The notes beneath the pieces were generated by a model, which saw only the letters and a list, made by a program, of their open reading frames with translations, did no database searches and had not been told where the DNA came from. The translations under genes and the position numbers were made by a program. From Ktedonobacter robiniae (GTDB lineage Bacteria; Chloroflexota; Ktedonobacteria; Ktedonobacterales; Ktedonobacteraceae), in assembly GCF_016587375.1 (NCBI RefSeq), contig NZ_BNJG01000001.1, forward strand, positions 1-64,000: a stretch of DNA of 64,000 nt, in the 5' to 3' direction. Positions 25,293 through 33,487 of this stretch are shown piece after piece. Numbering within the stretch: position 1 is the first letter of the stretch; each line of letters starts with the position of its first letter.

Positions 25293-25553
25293 TTACTTAC
25301 TTTCATTTCTCTTGTGGCGGAAGGTTTCATAACGCTGCTGGTGCCAGGCCAGCTCTTTCTCCAGGCGCTCAAGAGCTCCGCGAATGTGTTCAATATCGCG
25401 GCGACCACGCGCACAGGTATCGCGATAGGTATTGAGGAACATTTCATAGGCTAGCGCGCGATCCGAGAAACCCTCCCAATCGCGCAGAGATTCCATGGTG
25501 ATATCGAGATCTTCGATATATTCGCTACAATCTTTTTGCAAGGAACGTGTCAT
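25293..25553 (-). CDS. Small coiled-coil protein (86 aa)
   Basis: An 86-residue, highly charged, all-helical protein: TRSLQKDCSEYIEDLDITME then RRDIEHIRGALERLEKELAW with heptad-like spacing, suggesting a coiled coil. No family is recognised. GAGGAG lies 9 nt before ATG 25553. The frame extends to 25745, but that part has no ribosome site and a composition unlike the rest. Confidence 0.62.
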   Translation of the reverse strand: MTRSLQKDCSEYIEDLDITMESLRDWEGFSDRALAYEMFLNTYRDTCARGRRDIEHIRGALERLEKELAWHQQRYETFRHKRNESK

Positions 25554-25856
25554 AGGTTTGATCTCCTCTCTAAGAGGTGTTCTCGCCATTACGTGGCTTC
25601 CGGGGTTATGAGAGCTTTGTCTCAAGTATGAGAGAAAACGCGTACGATTGCTATGGACTGCCTCACACATTAGCGTGGGTATCACTACGGGGAAGAGAGT
25701 CGAGAGGGCATACAAGCGCTTGCAGGCGCAACCCATCCTTGACACCTTTTCTGTGAAGTGCTAGCATAAACTTCAGTTGCATCAACCTACTCCTTGTCTC
25801 TCTTCTCCAGGGAGGCAGTCAATATGTGGAAGCAAGCGTATTAAGGAGCAATTATT

Positions 25857-26999
25857 TTGAAGATCCACGAATATCAGGCCAAAGAAGTCCTGGCTCGTTA
25901 CGGCATTCCGGTTCAGCCCGGCAAAGTCGCACACACGCCAGAAGAGGCCGAAACTATTGCCCGCGAACTTGACGGGCCCGTTGTCATCAAAGCCCAGGTC
26001 TACGTCGGTGGACGTGGTAAGGCGGGTGGCATTCAGTTTGGCGACACTCCAGAAGAGGCTCGCGCCTCCGCGGCACGCGTACTGGGCATGAACATTAAGG
26101 GATTGACCGTAGATAAGGTTCTTGTAACCTCCAAGATCGATATTAAAGAAGAGTACTACCTGGGTATCGTACATGACCGCAAGTCACAGACTCCCGTGGT
26201 CATGGTCTCGAAAGAGGGCGGTATCGATATCGAAGAGGTCGCTGCAACTCATCCCGAAAAAATTATTAAATATCCTATAGATATGCACTGGGGGCTGCGC
26301 CCCTTTGAGGCCCTCAACATCGTCACCGAGGCGGGACTCCCCACGAAGGCCCTCCGTCCCGCAGCCGCTATCCTCGCCAATCTCGCCAAGGCCTATATCG
26401 GTTCCGACGCGCAGCTGGCTGAGATCAACCCCCTGGCCCTGACCGCAGACGGCAAGGTCCTGGCCGCAGACGCGAAAATATTGATCGACGATAACGCGCT
26501 CTACCGCCAGAAAGAGATTGCCTCCTGGTCCGAGCCAGAAGACGCCAACCCCATTGAGTTCGAGGCCAAGCAGGCAGGCCTGACCTATGTCAAGCTGGAT
26601 GGTGACGTCGGTATCATTGGTAACGGTGCAGGCCTGGTTATGACCACGCTCGACATGGTCGCCCGTTCCGGCGGCAAGCCCGCGAATTTCCTGGATATCG
26701 GTGGTGGCGCCAAGGCCGAGGTCATGTACAAGGCCCTGACCTTCGTCGCACGCGACCCCCAGGTCAAGGGCATCCTCGTCAACATCTTCGGCGGTATTAC
26801 GCGTGGCGAAGAGGTAGCTCGTGGCGTGATTATGGCGCAGGGAGAGCTGCCCAAGGGTATGCCGATTGTCGTTCGCCTCTCCGGCACAGGCGCCGAAGAG
26901 GGTCGCGCCCTGCTGAAAGACGCGGGACTCGACTGGGGTCAGGATATGCGTGACTCCGCGCAGAAGATTGTCGCCGCCATTAACGGGCTTGACAAGTAG
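25857..26999 (+). CDS. sucC: Succinyl-CoA synthetase beta subunit
   Basis: A 380-residue ATP-grasp protein: KIHEYQAKEVLARYGIPVQP, AQVYVGGRGKAGGIQ, the ligase domain NGAGLVMTTLDMVARSGGKP and NIFGGITRGEEVARG. With SucD it converts succinyl-CoA, ADP (or GDP) and phosphate to succinate, CoA and ATP in the TCA cycle. The start is TTG 25857 with AAGGAG 8 nt upstream. sucD follows after 15 nt. Confidence 0.95.
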   Translation: MKIHEYQAKEVLARYGIPVQPGKVAHTPEEAETIARELDGPVVIKAQVYVGGRGKAGGIQFGDTPEEARASAARVLGMNIKGLTVDKVLVTSKIDIKEEYYLGIVHDRKSQTPVVMVSKEGGIDIEEVAATHPEKIIKYPIDMHWGLRPFEALNIVTEAGLPTKALRPAAAILANLAKAYIGSDAQLAEINPLALTADGKVLAADAKILIDDNALYRQKEIASWSEPEDANPIEFEAKQAGLTYVKLDGDVGIIGNGAGLVMTTLDMVARSGGKPANFLDIGGGAKAEVMYKALTFVARDPQVKGILVNIFGGITRGEEVARGVIMAQGELPKGMPIVVRLSGTGAEEGRALLKDAGLDWGQDMRDSAQKIVAAINGLDK

Positions 27000-27014
27000 A
27001 GAAGGGTAGCAGCA

Positions 27015-27887
27015 ATGAGCATTCTACTGGATAAAAGCACGCGCGTCATCGTGCAAGGCATTACCGGGCGTGAGGGTCAGTATCACACCCATAATATGAT
27101 AGCGGCCGGCACGACCGTTGTTGGCGGCGTCACCCCTGGTAAAGGTGGCCAGGAGGTCGAGGGCGTTCCCGTTTTTGATACCGTGGCCCAGGCCAAGGCC
27201 CGGACCGATGCCAATGCCACCTGCATCTTCGTGCCACCCGCGGGCGCGGCTGACGCCATCGAAGAGGCAGCCTACGCAGGCATCGAACTGATCGTCTGCA
27301 TCACCGAGGGCATTCCAGTTGTGGATATGACCCGCGCGATCCTGGCGGTACGCGAGAAGGGGGCGACCCTGATTGGCCCCAACTGCCCAGGACTCTGCAC
27401 GCCAGGCCATGGTAAGATCGGTATCATCCCCTACGGCATGTTTACACCCGGACCCGTCGGCTTCATCTCGCGCTCTGGCACCCTGACTTATGAAGTGGTC
27501 TCGCTGCTCACCAACGAGGGCCTGGGTCAGTCGACCTGCATCGGCATCGGTGGTGACCCCATCATCGGCTCAACCTTCGCGGACTACCTCAAGCGCTTCG
27601 ACGAGGATCCTCAGACTGAGGTCGTCGTCATGTGTGGCGAGATCGGTGGTAGCGACGAAGAGGATGCTGCCGAGTACATCAGAACCCAGATGAAGAAGCC
27701 CGTGGTGGCCTTCATTTCCGGGCGCACAGCCCCTCCAGGAAAACGCATGGGCCATGCGGGCGCGATTGTCTCGGGCAATACCGGGACCGCCCAGGGCAAG
27801 GTTGAGGCGCTTCAGGCCGCCGGTGTTCCCGTCGCGGACACCATCTTTGATGTGCCAGCCCTTGTCAAAAAGGTGCTGAGCAAGTAA
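27015..27887 (+). CDS. sucD: Succinyl-CoA synthetase alpha subunit
   Basis: A 290-residue protein: CoA-binding domain start [38 protein letters not shown], and the phosphohistidine loop with [17 protein letters not shown]. It carries the His that is phosphorylated during catalysis. It is cotranscribed with sucC (15-nt gap). Confidence 0.95.
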   Translation: MSILLDKSTRVIVQGITGREGQYHTHNMIAAGTTVVGGVTPGKGGQEVEGVPVFDTVAQAKARTDANATCIFVPPAGAADAIEEAAYAGIELIVCITEGIPVVDMTRAILAVREKGATLIGPNCPGLCTPGHGKIGIIPYGMFTPGPVGFISRSGTLTYEVVSLLTNEGLGQSTCIGIGGDPIIGSTFADYLKRFDEDPQTEVVVMCGEIGGSDEEDAAEYIRTQMKKPVVAFISGRTAPPGKRMGHAGAIVSGNTGTAQGKVEALQAAGVPVADTIFDVPALVKKVLSK

Positions 27888-27962
27888 TATTCCTGAAGGA
27901 TACTCTTTGCAAGGAGTATTCTATAAACAGAGAATAGCTAACACCATAATAGAACACGCACA

Positions 27963-28008
27963 AAGCATTCTGTGATGCCCACTATCAGGCGCGCATCACA
28001 GAATGCTT
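27963..28008. repeat. Inverted repeat (16-bp arms, 14-nt loop)
   Basis: Arms 27963-27978 and 27993-28008 are perfect complements. It lies between sucD and the deacetylase gene, whose ATG is 27 nt further on. Confidence 0.75.
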
Positions 28009-28034
28009 CGTCAATGAGGAATGGACTTTATCCT

Positions 28035-29195
28035 ATGACCACGGCCTTTATTTATGATCCAATCTTTTTAGAGCACATTACGCCCGAGCAGCACCCAGAG
28101 CGCCCACAGCGCCTCGACGAGTCGATGCAGTTATTGCAGGCCCTCAAGTGGTTTGAGCGTGATGACCTGGTGCAACTCCAACCGCGTGCCGCAACGGTGG
28201 ACGAGTTGGCGGCAGTGCACGAGCGGGAGTATATCCAGGAGGTGGAGGTGGCTAGCAAGAAAGCAGCGGAAATAGAGGCCTCCGGTGGTCGCAATACGCA
28301 ATTCTTCGCAACCGATACCTATGTCTCCGCCAAAACCTATGAGGCCGCGCTGAAAGCGGCTGGTGCCCCTCTGACCGCCATCGACGCCCTACTCAAGGGC
28401 GAGATTAAAAACGCCTACTGCCTCGTACGCCCTCCGGGCCATCACGCGGTCGCGGAATCGGCGATGGGCTTCTGCATCTTCAATAATGTCGCGGTCGCCG
28501 CGCGCTACGCTCTGGAGAAGCATGGGCTGGAGCGCGTCATGATCATTGACTATGATGTGCATCACGGCAACGGCACCCAGGAGATGTTCTACAACGATCC
28601 CCGTGTGCTGTACTTCTCCGTCCACCAGGCCCCCTTCTATCCAGGGACCGGCGCCTCAACCGAGCTGGGCGAGGGCGAAGGCCTGGGCACAACGATTAAT
28701 GTCCCCCTGCCAGCACGCACAGGCTTCCATGTCTATGACTCCATCTTCCGCCAGGTCATGGTCCCCGCCATGGATCGCTTTGATCCACAACTGATCCTTG
28801 TCTCGGCGGGCTTTGATGCGCACTGGGACGACCCGATTGGCGACATGTACCTCTCGACCGCGGCCTTCTACCAGTTGAACCGCGTCATTCTGGAATATGC
28901 CGAGAGGATCTGTGATGGACGCGTCATCATGGTCCAGGAGGGCGGCTATAGCATTAGCGCGCTTGAGAACTGTGTCACGACCTCCATCAATCAGCTCATG
29001 GGTGGCGAGGCCGCCATTGACGACCTGGGACCCGCCCCCGATATGACCTACCAGATCAATATCGATGTCTTGATCTCAGAACTCAGGCGCATCCATAACC
29101 TGACCGGCTATCGTGTACGCCGTAAGCCAAAGCCAGATATTGAGCGCCTGCGCCGCGAGGTTAAGGGGCCGTCCGCCGACGAAGAGAAAGCTTGA
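28035..29195 (+). CDS. Histone deacetylase-like / acetylpolyamine amidohydrolase
   Basis: A 386-residue zinc amidohydrolase of the HDAC/AcuC/AphA superfamily. Core motifs are LVRPPGHHAV with the catalytic His pair, DYDVHHGNGTQEMFY with zinc ligands Asp and His, FSVHQAPFYPGTG, SAGFDAHWDDPIGDM with the third zinc ligand, and VQEGGYS. Bacterial members remove acetyl groups from polyamines, proteins or acetoin-pathway enzymes. ATG 28035 is chosen because MTTAFIYDPIFLEH is the family-like start; ribosome site support is weak. Confidence 0.9.
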   Translation: MTTAFIYDPIFLEHITPEQHPERPQRLDESMQLLQALKWFERDDLVQLQPRAATVDELAAVHEREYIQEVEVASKKAAEIEASGGRNTQFFATDTYVSAKTYEAALKAAGAPLTAIDALLKGEIKNAYCLVRPPGHHAVAESAMGFCIFNNVAVAARYALEKHGLERVMIIDYDVHHGNGTQEMFYNDPRVLYFSVHQAPFYPGTGASTELGEGEGLGTTINVPLPARTGFHVYDSIFRQVMVPAMDRFDPQLILVSAGFDAHWDDPIGDMYLSTAAFYQLNRVILEYAERICDGRVIMVQEGGYSISALENCVTTSINQLMGGEAAIDDLGPAPDMTYQINIDVLISELRRIHNLTGYRVRRKPKPDIERLRREVKGPSADEEKA

Positions 29196-29201
29196 GGACG
29201 C

Positions 29202-30079
29202 ATGTCAACCGACTCCAGGCATATTCGGCTCTTAACACCAGCCGATGTCCCGCAGGTTGAGCGCCTGATTCGCTCCTCCGAATACATCTATCAGCGCTTC
29301 ACCCCAGAGGAGCTGCCACTCCTGATCGAGCGCTACCCGGCTGTGGGAGACCTGCACAACGCATCACTACATGGCTTTCTCATCTCGCAGATCACCAATC
29401 CGCCTATTGCCTGGATAGGCGGATTTGGCGTCAGTTGGAGCGAGAGCAAATACTATATCTCCATCCTCGATAACCTCATTGAAGACCTCAACACACATCT
29501 GCGGGCACGGGGAGCGCAGGCGCTGTATTATTCCGGCAATGATATGGAGCAGGACTGGCTCCGCCCCTCCTGCTGGCGCGCGGGTTTCAACCCTACTGCC
29601 AGCTCTATGCCTACGACAAGTATGACTATACGACGCCAACCTCCGGGAATACACGCGTCACCGTACGTTCGGTGCAGCTAGGAACTGGACTTGAGGATGA
29701 TACAGCCGCCCTGCTCGCTATCGAGGAGCGCTGCTTTGATGAGCTCTGGCGCTATGACGCGACCGCCTTTCGCGATATCGCCAATTCGCATCCCTACTTT
29801 GTCGTCGCCGAGCAGAATGGGCAGGTCGTCGGCTACCAGTTTAATACCGTGGAGGCCGACTATGGCTACCTGGTACGCATCGCGGTCCACCCCGCCTTTG
29901 AACGCCAGGGGATAGGGGCACGCCTGATGGCCGAGGCGGTACGCTTTTTCGCCAGCGAACGCGTCACGCGCATCATGCTCAACACCGAGGAGCAGAACGC
30001 GCACGCCCACCGCCTGTATGAGTGGTTTGGTTTTATTCGCCTGGCTCAGCGTGGTTTTGTGCTGCGCCAGGCGCTTTAG
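29202..30079 (+). CDS. Tandem GNAT acetyltransferase, frameshifted
   Basis: Two acetyltransferase-like halves. The first (29202 to about 29590) reads RHIRLLTPADVPQVERLIR and ends DWLRPSCWRAGF. The second reads from the other frame: QPYCQLYAYDKYDY leading without interruption into RSVQLGTGLEDDTAALLAIE and the GNAT core VRIAVHPAFERQGIGARLMA. A single missing base near 29584-29593 (GGTTTCAACC) explains the break; repaired, the protein is 292 residues. Two GNAT domains in one chain are common in Chloroflexota and Actinobacteria. It starts 7 nt after the deacetylase gene, which suggests linked acetylation and deacetylation. Confidence 0.75.
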
Positions 30080-30095
30080 TTCGCCAGGTACTCGC

Positions 30096-30166
30096 CAGAG
30101 TAACGAGAGATGCGTTGCCCGCTGCCAGCCGAAGGCTGGCAGCGGGCAACGCATCTCTCGTTACTC
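30096..30166. repeat. Perfect hairpin (34-bp arms, 3-nt loop)
   Basis: Arms 30096-30129 and 30133-30166 are exact complements around GAA, the longest such stem in the window. It lies between the convergent tandem-GNAT and cyclase genes. Confidence 0.9.
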
Positions 30167-30175
30167 TCTATCTGT

Positions 30176-32095
30176 TTATAGGGGGCCGAGGAGGTAGCGC
30201 ACGGTCAGGGGGGCGGCTTTGTTTTTGACGGAGAGCTGGAAGGGCTGACCGGTCCTCACGTAGGGATAGACCTGCTGGTACGTGGTATCGTTCAGCAAGA
30301 TATCATTGTCGGAGACGTTATTCTGCAAGCGCGAAGCCACGTTGACGACGTCGCCAATCGCTGTATAGTTCTGCATGCGCTCCTGGGAGCCGATATTGCC
30401 CACCGTGGCCAGGCCCGTGTTGACGCCAATGCCAAAGGAGATAAAGCGCTCCTGGGGATGTGTCTGCTGGTAGCCCTGCACGGCCATGCGCATCTTCCAG
30501 GCAGCGCGTACCGCGCGCAGGGCATGCTGCTCCTGTGGCAGGGGCGCGTTGAAGATGGCCATGACGGCATCGCCGAGAAAGGCGGTAATCGTTCCTTCCT
30601 CCTCCCAGATGGCCTCGCACATGATCCGCATATAGCGGTTAATCATATCCATCACGGCCTCGGGTGGCATGCTCTCGCTCAGGCGGGTAAAACCGCGGAT
30701 ATCCGCGAAGAGGACCGAGATCTCTTTGGTCTCGCCACCCAGGTTCAGGGCATTCTTATCCCGAATAAGCTGCTTGACGACATTGGGATGGACATAGCGC
30801 TCAAAAATGCCGCGAATCTTCTTGGTCTCGGCCTCCGAGCGCTTGATCTCTGTGCGATCATCAATCACCAGAGCCGCCCCGATATGCGCTCCTTGCGTGT
30901 CGCGTAGTGACGAGACGTAGAGGTTCAGGCTGAAGGGGCCATTGAGGCGGTTGGGGATGATACAATTATCCACCGAGCTGGGAACGAAGGTTCCGTGGGC
31001 ATGGAGTTCCGCGTGCTCCAGAGCGTTGCGTAAGAGGTCGACAACACCAATATGGGCATGTGAGGCAAAGGCCTCGGTATAGTGCCGGCCAATGGCCTGT
31101 GAATTATTTATTTGCAGAATCAGACCTGCGGAGGCATTAAATGTGGTCACATAGCCTCGAGAATCAATGGTCACAACGCCATTGGCAATAGAGGCAAAGA
31201 TATTATCCATGTACTGCTTGTCATCTTGTACCTGTTGAATGGCACGGTTGAGATCTGCGAAGAGGCGAGCATTATCGATAGCGATAGCGGCCTGGTTACA
31301 GAAGGCGACAAGCAGCTCCAGGTGTTGCTGTCTAAAGAGATTCGCGTTAATGCGACTATCGACATAGACCGCGCCAATGCAGTGATCACGCACCACCAGT
31401 GGCGCGCACATCATGGAGCGGATGCCAAAGGTCATGATGCTCTCATGCCCATTAAGCGAGGCGTCGAGCTTGGCATCGTCGGAGACCAGCGGCTCCAGGG
31501 TAGTAATTGTGCGCTTAACCACGCCCCGACTGATCCCTGCGGTCGAGAACTCGCTCTCGGGAATGGTGCGAGCCTGCTTATCGCGCGCAATTTTGAACTC
31601 CAGGTCTTGTGTCTGCTGATCGACAAGCATGAGGAAGCCGCGTTCGGCGCTGACGAACTCAATGACGCGATCCATGACCAGGCGCAGGACCTCGTCGAAC
31701 TCCAGGGTGGAATTCAGGGTGCGCGCGATATCGGCCAGGATCCCCTGTTCATCGCGTTGTTTCTTGAGGAAGGTGATATTGGACTGTAATTCAGCACGTT
31801 CGCGCTCAAAAACAGCACGCGTGGCGGCGGTATTCCCTTTACCGCTGCTTGTGGAGAGTTGCTGGGTAGTCAAACGTTTGAGGGCCTGGCTGTTGCGTCC
31901 CAGTTCCAGGTCGGCCTTACGCGCAACGATCAGAGCATCCATTAACAAGCTCACACGTGGATCACCAGTCTGACCAGCATAGGTTCCCTCGACCGCGACT
32001 TCAAGCTTATGGGTATGCTCATGCAGCAGACGTGAAATGCGCATGAGCGATTCGCTAATTTCGTGTATATTGCTCATGTCAAGCGCTTGTGTCAC
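30176..32095 (-). CDS. GAF-PAS-class III nucleotidyl cyclase
   Basis: A 639-residue cytosolic signalling protein. An N-terminal helical region (1-115) is followed by a GAF domain (about 125-285, ending AAIAIDNARLFADLN), a PAS-like domain (about 300-420) and a class III cyclase domain (about 450-639). The metal Asp residues are present (VLFADIRGF, FLGDAVMAIF), as are the Asn and Arg of GDVVNVASRL. The usual substrate Lys of the G..xKxxGD motif is Ala (GTITAFLGD), so adenylate specificity or activity is uncertain. The GTG start at 32095 has GGAGG 7 nt upstream. Confidence 0.9.
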   Translation of the reverse strand: MTQALDMSNIHEISESLMRISRLLHEHTHKLEVAVEGTYAGQTGDPRVSLLMDALIVARKADLELGRNSQALKRLTTQQLSTSSGKGNTAATRAVFERERAELQSNITFLKKQRDEQGILADIARTLNSTLEFDEVLRLVMDRVIEFVSAERGFLMLVDQQTQDLEFKIARDKQARTIPESEFSTAGISRGVVKRTITTLEPLVSDDAKLDASLNGHESIMTFGIRSMMCAPLVVRDHCIGAVYVDSRINANLFRQQHLELLVAFCNQAAIAIDNARLFADLNRAIQQVQDDKQYMDNIFASIANGVVTIDSRGYVTTFNASAGLILQINNSQAIGRHYTEAFASHAHIGVVDLLRNALEHAELHAHGTFVPSSVDNCIIPNRLNGPFSLNLYVSSLRDTQGAHIGAALVIDDRTEIKRSEAETKKIRGIFERYVHPNVVKQLIRDKNALNLGGETKEISVLFADIRGFTRLSESMPPEAVMDMINRYMRIMCEAIWEEEGTITAFLGDAVMAIFNAPLPQEQHALRAVRAAWKMRMAVQGYQQTHPQERFISFGIGVNTGLATVGNIGSQERMQNYTAIGDVVNVASRLQNNVSDNDILLNDTTYQQVYPYVRTGQPFQLSVKNKAAPLTVRYLLGPL

Positions 32096-32273
32096 TCAGG
32101 TTCCTCCGTCTCTGCACAACCATGATCAGGTGAAATATGTATGCTTTCTGTAGAGAAGCTAATGGGAAAGGAATGCTACAACCTTGCTCGATGCAAAGGG
32201 CAGCCTAGACACAATTTACAGCTTGATTTACCAATAGCGAGGATCTTTTCCATTTCTTAGCAGTGCACAAAAA

Positions 32274-32315
32274 ATGATGGGTATGTGTACCACAAGAGGT
32301 AGCATATGCCCATCA
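32274..32315. terminator. Terminator-like hairpin
   Basis: ATGATGGGTATGTG (32274-32287) pairs with 32302-32315, using wobble pairs at two positions. It lies 50 nt past the stop of the minus-strand epimerase gene. The rest of 32096-32365 shows no gene. Confidence 0.5.
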
Positions 32316-32365
32316 TTATAACACATCAGCGGATGTGAACACGCGCTATTTTACAACACAGCCGC

Positions 32366-33265
32366 TTAAATTCCGTGCGTCTCCAGGTAGTTGCGAAAGG
32401 AGACGGGGGTAAAGCCAAAGTCGCGCTCGACGCTATTGATTGCCGTGGTATTGTCGAAAGAGAAAAGTGCCATGGCCGCACGCGTCAGGGGTGGCTTGGG
32501 CAAGACGGCCTCCATTACCGCCGCGCCAATACCGACCAGGGGCATGGGCGCGTAAACCTTGGGACGTGACTTTCCCATGGTCTTGAGCAGGAGATCAAAC
32601 ACCTCGCGAAACGAGTAGTACTCAGGGCCACCGATGGTATAGGTCTTGCCCTTTGTCTGCTCTGGCTCTTTGAGGACATACTCGATGACGCGCACAACGT
32701 CATCGACCAGGATGGGCTGAAACATGGTCTTGCCACCGCCAATGAGCGGTACCACGGGGGCGCTGGCGATCAGATCTGAGAGTCCTTTGATGAAAGGCGC
32801 TCCCTTGCCGAAGAGGACCGATGGCTGAATAATCGTCCAATCCAGTGTGCTCTCTTTCACCTCCTGCTCGGCCAGGTAACGCCCCTGCATATAGCTGCCA
32901 GGCTTATCTGGCTTCGTCCCCAGGCCACCAATCTCGATGATGCGTTTGACGCCCGCCTCCTGAGCAGCCTTGACCAGGTTACGCGTCCCCGTAACATTTG
33001 TCTCGTTGTAGTGGTTCTCCGCTGACTCTTTGCGATCAGCGGTCATAAAGGCCGCGTGCACAACTGTATCGATGCCCTGCAACGCCGCCTTGAGGGTCTC
33101 GGGGTGTATGGTCGAGCCTTCAACCAGTTCCACATTCGCGCCAGGCAGGCTCTTCTCCGCTTTTTTGCGATCACGCACCAGGCAACGAACCTGCTCTCCT
33201 TGCGCTGCCAGGCTCGTGACAAGGTGACTGCCAATGAATCCCGTGGCTCCAGTAACCAGTATCAT
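32366..33265 (-). CDS. NAD(P)-binding epimerase-like protein (atypical SDR)
   Basis: A 299-residue Rossmann protein: the NAD(P) loop MILVTGATGFIGSHLV, then DTVVHAAFMTADR and FQPILVDDVVRVIEYVL. It lacks the YxxxK catalytic pair of classic short-chain enzymes (SYMQGRYLAEQEV carries no Lys at the second position). This places it with the NDUFA9-like/NmrA atypical group, which bind NAD(P)(H) with redox, chaperone or regulatory roles. AGGAG lies 7 nt before the ATG. Confidence 0.83.
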   Translation of the reverse strand: MILVTGATGFIGSHLVTSLAAQGEQVRCLVRDRKKAEKSLPGANVELVEGSTIHPETLKAALQGIDTVVHAAFMTADRKESAENHYNETNVTGTRNLVKAAQEAGVKRIIEIGGLGTKPDKPGSYMQGRYLAEQEVKESTLDWTIIQPSVLFGKGAPFIKGLSDLIASAPVVPLIGGGKTMFQPILVDDVVRVIEYVLKEPEQTKGKTYTIGGPEYYSFREVFDLLLKTMGKSRPKVYAPMPLVGIGAAVMEAVLPKPPLTRAAMALFSFDNTTAINSVERDFGFTPVSFRNYLETHGI

Positions 33266-33487
33266 ATGTCCTCTCCTCGTGCCATGTTAACGCTCTCATC
33301 AATTGTAAGACGCGCATAGAGGCGTTTTCAGGTACGTCCTGGGCGCGAATCCTGGCGTGAAGGCCAGTTTGCCTGTCACATGGCTCCTCATATTCAGTAT
33401 AGCGAGAAAAGGGACAACAAGGGAAGAGAGCCAGGCACTGGAATTATTCCTGAGTCTGGCAACCAGGAGAAACGTGAGCGTACTCAG

